A DNA stretch of 55,612 bases from an uncultured Flavobacteriales bacterium (lineage in GTDB: Bacteria; Bacteroidota; Bacteroidia; Flavobacteriales_D; Crocinitomicaceae): assembly GCA_905480145.1 (NCBI GenBank), contig CAJQPA010000006.1, positions 1-55,612 on the forward strand, written 5' to 3'. Below the pieces are notes generated by a model. The model ran no database searches and was not told where the DNA came from. It saw only the letters and a program-made list of their open reading frames with translations. Position 1 is the stretch's first letter. Every line of letters starts with the position of its first letter. Below, piece by piece: positions 34,168 through 42,486 of the stretch. The position numbers were made by a program, and so were the translations under genes.

Positions 34168-35538
34168 GTGCATTACGCAATCTGCGATATCGAAACTACT
34201 GGTGGAAACCCAAAGAACTCAAAAATAACTGAGATCGCCATATATAAACACGATGGTGAAAAGGTTATTGATGAATATGACACGCTCGTTAATCCGGAAA
34301 TTCCGATTCCTCCTTTTATTGTCAACTTGACCGGTATCAATGATAGAATGGTGGAGAATTCTCCTCGCTTCTTCGAAATTGCAAAAGAAATAATTGAATT
34401 CACAAAAGACTGTGTTTTTGTAGCCCATAACGTTGGATTTGATTATGGTGTATTGCGCTCAGAATTTAGATCTCTTGGTTTTGATTTTCGTCGACCCCAC
34501 TTGTGTACCGTTCGATCATCAAGACATGTTCTTCCTGGACATGACTCCTACAGTCTTGGCAAACTTACACGTGCATTAGGAATAGATTTAATTGGTCGGC
34601 ACAGAGCTGGAGGTGATGCTCTTGCTACCGCAAAACTATTTGGCATAATCTACGAAAAAGATAAAGAAAATTTATTGTCATTTATCCAAGAAGAATTAAA
34701 TCCTAAGCGACTTCACCCGAACTTGGACATCGATTTCTTGGACGACATACCAAATAAAACAGGTGTATATAAATTTTACAACGACACAAATCAACTGATT
34801 TATATTGGAAAGAGTATTCACATAAAAAAAAGAATAGAACAACATTTGCGCAACTTAAAAACATCGAAGGGAGTTGAAATGCAAAAAGAGATTGCTCGAA
34901 TTGATTATGAATTGACAGGATCAGAATTAATTGCATTATTACTAGAATCTCAGTTGATTAAACAGTATACCCCAAAATATAATAGAGCACTTCGCAGAAA
35001 TAAGTCTCCCTATGGTTTGTTCTCATACATAGATGGCAATGATTATATAAGACTATATGTGGGGCAAACTGCTAAACTCTCTGAAATACCACTAGCGACA
35101 TTCTCCACAAAAAAGGAAGGGAATGGATTTATGTTGAGGATTGTTGATGAAAATAATCTCTGCCAGAAACTATGTGACCTTTACAAAACGAATTCCGCTT
35201 GTTTTCAATATGAGATCGGTGAATGCAAAGGCGCTTGTATTCAAAAAGAGTCTTCGACTTCTTATAACAGTAGGTGCCAGAAATTAATTGACACACTGAA
35301 TCTGAAAGAAGCCTCTTTCTATATAATCGGTAAAGGCCGTCAAAAAAATGAAAAAAGCTTGGTGCTGATCAAGAAAGGTACCCTGCAAGGATTCGGATAT
35401 GCTCCTTTTCACTTCAACCGAAAAAAACCAAAAGATTGGGAAGAGTTTATTTCCTTTTCAGGAGAAGATAGAGATGCAAGATCAATCGTTAGACTTTTTC
35501 TTAGAAAAAATAAAGGCATAGAAATAGCTTCACTTTAG
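34168..35538 (+). CDS. DnaQ-like exonuclease fused to GIY-YIG nuclease (Cho/UvrC-like)
   Basis: A 456-residue two-nuclease protein. Residues 1-~170 are a DEDDh 3'-5' exonuclease of the DNA polymerase III epsilon type: ICDIETTGG, VAHNVGFDYGVLRSEF, and HRAGGDALATAKLF. Residues ~195-275 are a GIY-YIG domain (KTGVYKFYNDTNQLIYIGKSIHIKKRIEQHL). The C-terminal part has a UvrC/Cho-like cysteine cluster (CQKLCDLY, then CFQYEIGECKGAC). This fusion is known in Bacteroidota and Actinobacteria and is presumed to act in DNA repair. I moved the start from the GTG at 34111 to the GTG at 34168, because the promoter lies between them and the exonuclease strand beta-1 begins there. Confidence 0.9.
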   Translation: MHYAICDIETTGGNPKNSKITEIAIYKHDGEKVIDEYDTLVNPEIPIPPFIVNLTGINDRMVENSPRFFEIAKEIIEFTKDCVFVAHNVGFDYGVLRSEFRSLGFDFRRPHLCTVRSSRHVLPGHDSYSLGKLTRALGIDLIGRHRAGGDALATAKLFGIIYEKDKENLLSFIQEELNPKRLHPNLDIDFLDDIPNKTGVYKFYNDTNQLIYIGKSIHIKKRIEQHLRNLKTSKGVEMQKEIARIDYELTGSELIALLLESQLIKQYTPKYNRALRRNKSPYGLFSYIDGNDYIRLYVGQTAKLSEIPLATFSTKKEGNGFMLRIVDENNLCQKLCDLYKTNSACFQYEIGECKGACIQKESSTSYNSRCQKLIDTLNLKEASFYIIGKGRQKNEKSLVLIKKGTLQGFGYAPFHFNRKKPKDWEEFISFSGEDRDARSIVRLFLRKNKGIEIASL

Positions 35539-35772
35539 ATACAATCAGAAAATCTCAATTGAAATACGGCGAAAGAATAATTAACATTCGCTTTCTACAA
35601 AACATTTAGCTCAGTTAAATACTGTATACTTCAGTCCTAGCCATCTTCATGAATCAAGAATTTTCACACATGAACATTATTTTTTCTTCGACTAGTTGAT
35701 GTTTTTTGTCGATTAATTTTATTTCACTATTTATTTGTTGTAGATTTAAAGAACACCTCAAAATCTAAAAAC

Positions 35773-37116
35773 ATGAAAAAAAGTTACAAATCACTTTCCC
35801 GAAATATTTTTTTTGTTGTTTTTTTATTCCCATTCGTTTCGAATGCAATTTCTTACACTTCCATAAATAATGGAGACTGGAATGATAGAGCAAATTGGTC
35901 AACAAATGGAGGCGTTACTGCTTGTAATTGCACACCAGGGAATATCTCAAATGGCAATAACATATATATAAAACATCATATTAATTTAACAGATAATATA
36001 ACAGTCAATGGCGCATCCGAACTTATTGTTCTTTACAGCAGTAGTTTATCAAGTCCAGTAAAGAGTATAACAGCTACGCACAATTCATATCTTCTTTTCT
36101 TAGGACCAATTCAATTAAACAAATTAATTAATGGAAAATCAAATGGCACCGCTGGATCCATAATTGACATCCATCATATTTTAGAAATAAATGGCCAAAT
36201 TGATATCTATGCAGGAGATGTCAATTTAATCGGCGGTTACTTAAATATGCTCGCTGGTAATTTTCTTGTTGCTGAGGAAGGAAACTTCAACACATCGAAT
36301 GGCGCAAAACTCGAATTATTTGTAGGTAACATTACTAATTTTGGAGATATATTCATCTGCGCAGATTGTTGCATAGAAACTCGAGGAAACTGGACGAATG
36401 AATCAACCGGAACAATAATGGGGTCTGGCTCAGCACTTACAAACATCGGTAACATGAAAAACTTCAATTCTTCAGAATCATTTTCGAGTGAAATAACTTG
36501 GTGCTCAGCAGGGACAGATTTTGGAATGCCCTCTACGGAGGACTGCTCTGCATCTACGCTAACTTGTGGGATTGTTCAATTACCTACTGAAATATCAAAT
36601 TTTGAAGGACAGAGTTATAGTGAATACAATGAAATAAATTGGACTACAGAAAGTGAAAACAATTGTGACTATTTCTCTGTACAGAAGTCCTTTGATGGTC
36701 TTAATTGGGCAGAAATCGATCGGCAAAATGGAGCAGGAAACTCTATAGAGAAACGATATTATTTTAGTATAGACTTTAACCTAAGGCATATGACATATTA
36801 TAGGTTAAAGCAAGTAGATCTTAATGGTGAGTTGAAAATGTCCAATCCAATAAGTATTGTAAGAAATGATAACGATGCAATAAACATTTACCCAAATCCA
36901 GCTATTGCTTCTGACGCACTATCTATTTCTGGAGCAGAAAAGGGCAGTACTGTATTGATTAGGAACAATAAAGGTCAAACTATTATGAACCTAATCGTTG
37001 ATGAAAATAAATTGGATAGGTTCGAATTATCGACAGCAGAATTAATCAAGGGGATATATTTTGTGGAAGTAATTAATCGTACTAAAGTAGATTATATAAA
37101 GCTAGTTATTCAATAA
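35773..37116 (+). CDS. T9SS-secreted protein of unknown function
   Basis: A 447-residue exported protein. The signal peptide is followed by a tryptophan motif (GDWNDRANWS) common at the start of Bacteroidota surface proteins and by beta-rich, Asn/Gly-rich sequence with repeating short hydrophobic turns (NLIGGYLNMLAGNFLVAEEG) suggestive of a beta-helix. Next comes the frequent Fn3-like spacer (INWTTESENNCDYFSVQKSFDGLNW, then YYRLKQVDLNGE). The end is a type A T9SS sorting domain: INIYPNPA, KGSTVLIRNNKGQ, LIKGIYFVEVINRTKVDYIKLVIQ. It should be exported through T9SS and displayed or released. Binding partner unknown. The 234-bp region upstream shows no clear promoter or RNA. Confidence 0.87.
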   Translation: MKKSYKSLSRNIFFVVFLFPFVSNAISYTSINNGDWNDRANWSTNGGVTACNCTPGNISNGNNIYIKHHINLTDNITVNGASELIVLYSSSLSSPVKSITATHNSYLLFLGPIQLNKLINGKSNGTAGSIIDIHHILEINGQIDIYAGDVNLIGGYLNMLAGNFLVAEEGNFNTSNGAKLELFVGNITNFGDIFICADCCIETRGNWTNESTGTIMGSGSALTNIGNMKNFNSSESFSSEITWCSAGTDFGMPSTEDCSASTLTCGIVQLPTEISNFEGQSYSEYNEINWTTESENNCDYFSVQKSFDGLNWAEIDRQNGAGNSIEKRYYFSIDFNLRHMTYYRLKQVDLNGELKMSNPISIVRNDNDAINIYPNPAIASDALSISGAEKGSTVLIRNNKGQTIMNLIVDENKLDRFELSTAELIKGIYFVEVINRTKVDYIKLVIQ

Positions 37117-37121
37117 ATCGT

Positions 37122-37184
37122 TTAGTCAGAGAATAAATATCCTCCAGCAAGAAACAACATTACCAAACCAACAAATACGATCAT
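37122..37184 (-). CDS. Possible 20-aa membrane microprotein
   Basis: ATG at 37184 opens a 20-residue frame MIVFVGLVMLFLAGGYLFSD, one perfect hydrophobic span with an acidic end, followed by TAA. The frame is open further upstream to about 37260 but has no ATG there. A minus-strand TATTTTTG ends 3 nt before the ATG, the same close spacing seen at dnaX. It lies downstream of the secDF terminator. It may be chance in AT-rich DNA. Confidence 0.25.
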   Translation of the reverse strand: MIVFVGLVMLFLAGGYLFSD

Positions 37185-37253
37185 AATCAAAAATATAGAA
37201 TTCCTCTTAATAGTATAACGAAGGAAACTGTGTTGTAGTTTGTTTATAAGAAC

Positions 37254-37294
37254 AAAAAAAAGCCTTTATCGTTTTCACGACAAAGGCTTTTTTT
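37254..37294. terminator. Strong bidirectional terminator for secDF and the T9SS cargo gene
   Basis: Stem AAAGCCTTT/AAAGGCTTT extended by TCG/CGA across one A-C mismatch, loop TTTTCA, flanked by an A run on the left and a T run on the right. Confidence 0.88.
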
Positions 37295-37308
37295 GGAATA
37301 GTTATATT

Positions 37309-40300
37309 CTAACCTACCATAGAGTCCCTTTCTGCTTTGGCAGCAGCAACTTCTTCAGCTCTTAAAATTGCCTTATCTTGATCTTCTTTTAATTTATTCT
37401 TAGAGAAGTCAATTAAAATTGGAGTTGCAATACACAATGAAGAATATGTACCTACAATTACACCAATCATTAATGCAAAGATAAATCCTTTAATAGCTGC
37501 TCCACCGAACAAGAATACAATTAACAATACGATAAACGTGGTCATCGACGTATTGATTGTTCTAGACAAAGTAGAGTTCAATGATTTGTTAATTTGCTCT
37601 TCTTCATTGACATTTTTGTGTAAAGTTAAATCTTCACGAATTCTATCGAAAACAACAACTGTATCATTAATCGAATAACCTATTACCGTTAATATTGCCG
37701 CTACGAAAGCCTGGTCAATATCCATGTTAAATGGAAGAATACCGTTGAATATTGCAAAGACACCTAACACAACAAGTACATCATGAATCATGGCAATAAT
37801 CGCTCCAGTAGAATACTGCCATCTACCAAATCGGATTAAGATGTACGCAAAGATAATTATCAAAGAAAGAATGATTGCCAACATAGAAGACGAAACTAGC
37901 TCATCAGAAACTTTTGTTGTAACACTTCTAGATTCTTGAATACTATAATCACCCAACTGAGGCTTGCATTTATCCAATCCACTTTTAAGTGCAGCTTTCA
38001 CTTGTTCATTTGAATTCTTTTCATTCGACAACAAGTAGTTTGTTGTGATTTCTAAGAAGAATGAATTCGTTTTAGTTTTAATTTCTACAGAAGCTTCCTT
38101 TCCATTGGTATCCGTAAATTCTTTTTTCAATGCATCCGCCACTAATTCTTTATGGCCTGTTGTCGTTTTCTCAAACTTAACTCCAAATGAACGTCCTCCT
38201 GAAAATTCAACACTTGGATTTAATCCTTTTCCAAACAATGCCAATAACGCTCCAGCCATTAATACTCCAGAGATCATGTAATACAACTTACGCTTACCAA
38301 CAAAATTGAAATTCAATCCTTTGAATGCTCCTTTCGTTAATTTCGTTTCGAAGTTGATTCCCTTTCCTGACTTCATCCACCATAGCATCAATAAACGCGT
38401 GATAACCAATGCAGCAAATACTGAAGTGAAAATACCGATGATTAAAGTTGTTGCAAAAGACTCAATTGGTCCAGTTCCAAACGACTTCAATACAACCGCT
38501 GTTAATAAAGTAGTAACATTCGCATCAATAATAGAAGATAATGCTTTTTTAAATCCAGTATCAATTGCAGACTTAACATCCTTTCCGTTTGCTTGCTCCT
38601 CACGAATACGCTCAAAGATTAGTACGTTGGCATCAACGGCCATACCAATAGTTAAAACGATACCAGCGATACCAGCTAAGGTCAATACAGCCCCAAAAGA
38701 TGCCAACGAACCAAAGATGAATAAGATGTTCGCAAACAACGCAACGTCAGCAATAATACCTGCCTTTCCGTAATAGAAAACCATATATACAAACACTAGC
38801 AATAATGCACATGCAAAAGAAATCAAACCTGCACGAGAATTCTCAGCTCCGATAGTAGGACCAACTCTAGTTTGCTCCTTAATAAGACATGGCGCTGGTA
38901 AAGATCCTCCATTTAACAAACCAGATAAATCTTGTGCTTCATTAATAGAAAAACTTCCTGAGATTTGTGTGTTACCTCCTGAAATTGGTCCATTCACATA
39001 TGGTGCAGAAAACACTAGATTATCCATTGTAATAGAAACAATACGATCTGTATTATCAGCAGTCATTTGTGCCCACTTATCAGAACCATCTGCAGACATT
39101 GTTAAGTCCACTGTAATTTTAGCATCTTCTTGATCAAATCCAGTTGAAGCATAAGTTACATCTGTACCACCTACTCTTGGGCGACCATTTGAAGGAACCT
39201 TAATTACATAAAGTAAATAGGCAGATTCATTTGTTTCATTATTGATTACTTGTAAATCTGCTGACCACATAAATCTAACATCATCAGAAAATACTGACTT
39301 AATATCTTCACGAGTCAATAATTTATCAACCTTCAACTTATCTTCTGAAGAACAACTAAAGTAGTATTCAGAAAAAGGAGATAAGTAACTCATTAATCCT
39401 GTTTTCTCTTCATCAAGATTCAAATCACTTAAGTCATCTAAAGCATCCAAACTTAAGTCTAAAGAATCTTCAGATTCCATTGCTATTGAGTCTTCTTCAA
39501 CAACTACTTCATTTAAATCTGTTTGAGAAAGAATATTTGCTTGCTCCCAGAACTGACCAATTTCAGAAAACTTATAATTTTCGAAGAACTGTAAGTTTGC
39601 TGTTGAAGATAACTTCTCTTCAACAGTAGCCTCATCTTGCACTCCTGGCAATTCAATGTATAATCTATTGTTTGCTGGATCTTTTTGAATGTTTGGTTGA
39701 GCAACACCGAATTGGTTAATTCTTCTCTCCATGATATCAGCCACACCGTCCATAGATGCCGCCTCTTTCACTTTTAAGAAATCAACAACATCTTGTGTTG
39801 AAGACTGTGTAGTTAATTCATCGTTATTTACAACATCAAATAATTTTACAAATTTTGAGTCTGAACTCAATTCGTTATGCTTTGCAACAAAAATATCAAT
39901 GAAACTTCCACCATTGGCATTATAATCAACAATAGCAGCGTCATAAATCTTAGTGAAAGATTGAGAACGTTCATTCCTAGCATAGTTCTTCACTAAATCT
40001 GGAATTGAAATCTCCATGGTAACACTCATACCACCAACTAAATCCAAACCGAAAGCTAAACTTCGCTTTTTAACTTCTTTAAATGTAGAACCAAATACTG
40101 GGTAAACTGGTGTTTCTGCCTTATCTTTTAAAATCTGATTAACATAAGCAGCTTTCGCTAACTCCTCAGACTCTGAATCGTTAAAATCTAATTCCGTTCC
40201 GTTTGGCAACGTACCTATCATTCCGGTTGACTTAGATGATTCTTTTAACTCTTCAACTTTTGTATCCGCAGCCTTATTCGCTTTTGCTTCTTCACTGTTA

Positions 40301-40383
40301 GAAATGAATGTGAATGACAATTGGTACACACAAATGGCAGTCAACAATATCGTCAAAAACCAAAAAAATCCTTTATTACGCAT
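37309..40383 (-). CDS. secDF: Protein translocase SecDF (fused SecD and SecF)
   Basis: A 1024-residue inner-membrane protein that uses proton flow to help pull proteins through SecYEG. The SecD half has the signature GLDLVGGMSVTMEI (~residue 115), a long periplasmic domain that includes an acidic Glu/Asp-rich loop (EEDSIAMESEDSLDLSLDALDDL), and the membrane block with LTIGMAVDANVLIFERIREE. The SecF half (from ~residue 690) has NPSVEFSGGRSFGVKFE, then VIGYSINDTVVVFDRIRE. The fusion is normal in Bacteroidota. It has a full promoter upstream and a strong terminator downstream, so it is monocistronic. Confidence 0.97.
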   Translation of the reverse strand: MRNKGFFWFLTILLTAICVYQLSFTFISNSEEAKANKAADTKVEELKESSKSTGMIGTLPNGTELDFNDSESEELAKAAYVNQILKDKAETPVYPVFGSTFKEVKKRSLAFGLDLVGGMSVTMEISIPDLVKNYARNERSQSFTKIYDAAIVDYNANGGSFIDIFVAKHNELSSDSKFVKLFDVVNNDELTTQSSTQDVVDFLKVKEAASMDGVADIMERRINQFGVAQPNIQKDPANNRLYIELPGVQDEATVEEKLSSTANLQFFENYKFSEIGQFWEQANILSQTDLNEVVVEEDSIAMESEDSLDLSLDALDDLSDLNLDEEKTGLMSYLSPFSEYYFSCSSEDKLKVDKLLTREDIKSVFSDDVRFMWSADLQVINNETNESAYLLYVIKVPSNGRPRVGGTDVTYASTGFDQEDAKITVDLTMSADGSDKWAQMTADNTDRIVSITMDNLVFSAPYVNGPISGGNTQISGSFSINEAQDLSGLLNGGSLPAPCLIKEQTRVGPTIGAENSRAGLISFACALLLVFVYMVFYYGKAGIIADVALFANILFIFGSLASFGAVLTLAGIAGIVLTIGMAVDANVLIFERIREEQANGKDVKSAIDTGFKKALSSIIDANVTTLLTAVVLKSFGTGPIESFATTLIIGIFTSVFAALVITRLLMLWWMKSGKGINFETKLTKGAFKGLNFNFVGKRKLYYMISGVLMAGALLALFGKGLNPSVEFSGGRSFGVKFEKTTTGHKELVADALKKEFTDTNGKEASVEIKTKTNSFFLEITTNYLLSNEKNSNEQVKAALKSGLDKCKPQLGDYSIQESRSVTTKVSDELVSSSMLAIILSLIIIFAYILIRFGRWQYSTGAIIAMIHDVLVVLGVFAIFNGILPFNMDIDQAFVAAILTVIGYSINDTVVVFDRIREDLTLHKNVNEEEQINKSLNSTLSRTINTSMTTFIVLLIVFLFGGAAIKGFIFALMIGVIVGTYSSLCIATPILIDFSKNKLKEDQDKAILRAEEVAAAKAERDSMVG

Positions 40384-40416
40384 TTTCGTAAGTTAGTTTA
40401 TTATTAATTAAGCTTG

Positions 40417-40447
40417 CAAATATAGATTATCCCTTTGTTAAAGTCAA
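40417..40447 (-). promoter_or_regulatory. Complete promoter for secDF
   Basis: On the minus strand TTG (40447-40445), 20 nt, then TATATTTG (40424-40417), 33 nt before the secDF ATG. This is a textbook Bacteroidota promoter spacing. Confidence 0.75.
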
Positions 40448-40570
40448 TTTTAATAGCGGGTATTTTAAGAAAAAGTCGCACTTCTATGGACAGCGTTATT
40501 AAGTCATGAAAGATGAGTTCATTATGAGATGTTTGTCTTATTGCGACAATACTTGATCACCAAGAATATA

Positions 40571-41686
40571 CTAAAGTGTTTCCGAAAACTCTATTACCTT
40601 CTTTGCAAAGTTTTCCCATGAGTTTTCTGACTTTCTAACCGCAATATTCTTTGAGAAAGTTTGCAGATTATCATCCGAAAATGATTTAAGAATAGCTCCT
40701 CTTATCTCCTCAACGTTTGACTCAACAACAAAACCTGTCTCGCCATTTTGAATCGTCTCTTTTAAGCCGCCAACATTTGTTGCGACAATCGGTAAATCAA
40801 AATGATGGGCTATGGCAGTGATACCACTTTGAGTAGCACTTTTATAAGGAAGAACACACAAATCAGCAGCCGAGAAATAGTTCGTTACCTCATCATCTGG
40901 AATGTATTTGTTATACAAATGCACTCTATTTTCAATGTTCGACTGGTCAATGATTGCTTGATAGGAATCGAAACTTCCGTAGATTTCTCCTGCCACAATC
41001 AACTCATATTCTTCCGGTAAATTAGCCAAAGCCTCTAACAATAAATCTAATCCTTTATAACTTCGGATGAATCCAAAAAACAAGATGTATTTTTTCTCTT
41101 TGCTCAAAGACAATTTCTCAAGAGCCTCATTCTTCTCCAACTTAGCACCAAAGTGATTATAAACCGGATGGTCGATTCTCAAATACTTTGCATCGGGCTG
41201 AATAGAAAGTAAATCTTTCAAAACAGCATCACTTAACACCACAAAACCTTCATTGTGCTTCAGAAAAGAACGATTGGCATAATTATCGAAAAACCGTTTT
41301 TCATGTGGAAGTACATTGTGAAGAATACTGATTCGCTTTGTCCCAGGAGCAAGACGTTTCTGCAATCCACCCGTTGATGGACCGAAAAATGTCATCCAAT
41401 ATTGACTAATAAAAAGGTCAGGATTTGATTTGTTTATTTTCTTCGCAGCAGATTGAAATGACAAGGGATTCACCGAATCTAAAATTCGTTCTGCAGGAAT
41501 TTCATCTGCATTATCTCCTTCTAATACGTATTGTGAAGAACCCGGAAACAACAACCCTGGATATTGTCTTGAAAAGGTAAAGGCCTTGAGTTCATGTTCT
41601 TGTTCTAGAGCGCGATAAAGCATTGCACTGAACTGAGCAATCCCTCCACGGTATGGATAAAAAACAGAAAATAAAGCAATTTTCAT
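40571..41686 (-). CDS. Glycosyltransferase family 4 protein
   Basis: A 371-residue GT-B-fold glycosyltransferase. The N-terminus has YPYRGGIAQFSAMLYRAL (acceptor-side glycine loop), then HNVLPHEKRFFD. The donor-side domain shows ILFFGFIRSYKGLDLLLEALANL, then LCVLPYKSATQSGITAIAHHFDLPIVATNVGGLKE, the EX7E-like donor-binding region in which the usual first glutamate is not obvious (TQSGITAIA). It transfers a sugar from a nucleotide-sugar donor in the cytoplasm, probably for a surface glycan. Substrates unknown. A minus-strand TAATTTCG (41702-41695) lies 8 nt before the ATG. It is near, but not fused to, the GT2/HAD gene set. Confidence 0.9.
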   Translation of the reverse strand: MKIALFSVFYPYRGGIAQFSAMLYRALEQEHELKAFTFSRQYPGLLFPGSSQYVLEGDNADEIPAERILDSVNPLSFQSAAKKINKSNPDLFISQYWMTFFGPSTGGLQKRLAPGTKRISILHNVLPHEKRFFDNYANRSFLKHNEGFVVLSDAVLKDLLSIQPDAKYLRIDHPVYNHFGAKLEKNEALEKLSLSKEKKYILFFGFIRSYKGLDLLLEALANLPEEYELIVAGEIYGSFDSYQAIIDQSNIENRVHLYNKYIPDDEVTNYFSAADLCVLPYKSATQSGITAIAHHFDLPIVATNVGGLKETIQNGETGFVVESNVEEIRGAILKSFSDDNLQTFSKNIAVRKSENSWENFAKKVIEFSETL

Positions 41687-41694
41687 AGTTCACA

Positions 41695-41702
41695 CGAAAT
41701 TA
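41695..41702 (-). promoter_or_regulatory. -7 box for the GT4 gene
   Basis: The minus strand reads TAATTTCG (TAnnTTCG), 8 nt before the ATG at 41686. Confidence 0.5.
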
Positions 41703-41736
41703 CTATTATTGATTAAATAGAAGGGAAATCTTTTGA

Positions 41737-42417
41737 TTATTCGAATCCATGACTAAGGTATGTTAGATAATACTCTTTACCGTCCTGAGGAATTGGTTGA
41801 AACTGATAATCATTTTCTTTTGAATGCTTGTAAATTAAACCAATACCTTTCGCATAAACTTCATATTTTCGAATGGTATCAATCCCATTTCCTTCATCCG
41901 CTTGCTCTACTATTAAAGTAGAATCAAATGTAGTTCCATTTAGAGGATATGACTGATGAACCTCATCATAATAACAATCCAAAACTTCATCTAAGTTGTA
42001 AGCATTCGCATCCCATTCTTTAGAAACTGTAGGTGCAAAAACCAATTTAACTCTTCGTTGATTTTCTTCTACTAATTCCGCTCTAATGCCATCGTACAAG
42101 CCATAATAGACATCTGTCAACACCCATGAATCGGAGGGTGAATTTCTAAAATAACGAATAAATTCTCGACCTTCCCTATCTTCATTATCAATATAAGGAT
42201 CACCCCAAACGGTCTTTAATTGGTAGCGCAAAGTATCGTGTTCAATAATCGCTTCTGTAGAATGCGTAATATCTAAAACGTCATAAATGACATAACGCCC
42301 TTGTTCATAACCAAAGTACTCATAATGATAATTTGGCGCTGCGGTTTTCTTACAGCTCATTAAGCCAATAAAGGCCAAGGAAAATAGTAGTATCGGATAT
42401 GTTTTGAGTAATCTCAT
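41737..42417 (-). CDS. Lipoprotein of unknown function
   Basis: A 226-residue lipoprotein: signal MRLLKTYPILLFSLAFIGLMSC with lipobox LMSC, then KKTAAPNYHYEYFGYEQGRYVIYDVLDITHSTEA. The regular GRYVIYDV..I and YELDTLRYQL-like strands and the later KIYKHSKENDYQFQP suggest a compact beta fold seen in other Bacteroidota lipoproteins of no known function. No catalytic motif is visible. I start it at 42417 and not at the upstream ATG (42441), because a TATCTTCG box lies at 42431-42438 between them. Confidence 0.75.
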   Translation of the reverse strand: MRLLKTYPILLFSLAFIGLMSCKKTAAPNYHYEYFGYEQGRYVIYDVLDITHSTEAIIEHDTLRYQLKTVWGDPYIDNEDREGREFIRYFRNSPSDSWVLTDVYYGLYDGIRAELVEENQRRVKLVFAPTVSKEWDANAYNLDEVLDCYYDEVHQSYPLNGTTFDSTLIVEQADEGNGIDTIRKYEVYAKGIGLIYKHSKENDYQFQPIPQDGKEYYLTYLSHGFE

Positions 42418-42430
42418 CTTTCTATATAAA

Positions 42431-42438
42431 CGAAGATA
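42431..42438 (-). promoter_or_regulatory. -7 box for the 226-aa lipoprotein gene
   Basis: The minus strand reads TATCTTCG (TAnnTTCG), 13 nt before the ATG at 42417. It excludes the upstream ATG at 42441 as a start. Confidence 0.55.
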
Positions 42439-42486
42439 CATATAATAAGTTGGGTCAACAACGGAAGAATTGAAATGAGATTCAAT

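Noticed and set aside
38306-38773. 155-codon frame antisense to secDF
   Set aside because: It is the mirror of conserved SecD membrane segments. Its composition follows the codon structure of secDF and it shows no start signals.
40470-40550. Inverted repeat GTCGCA/TGCGAC upstream of secDF
   Set aside because: Only 6 bp with a ~60-nt separation; easily chance, and it lies upstream of the mapped promoter boxes.
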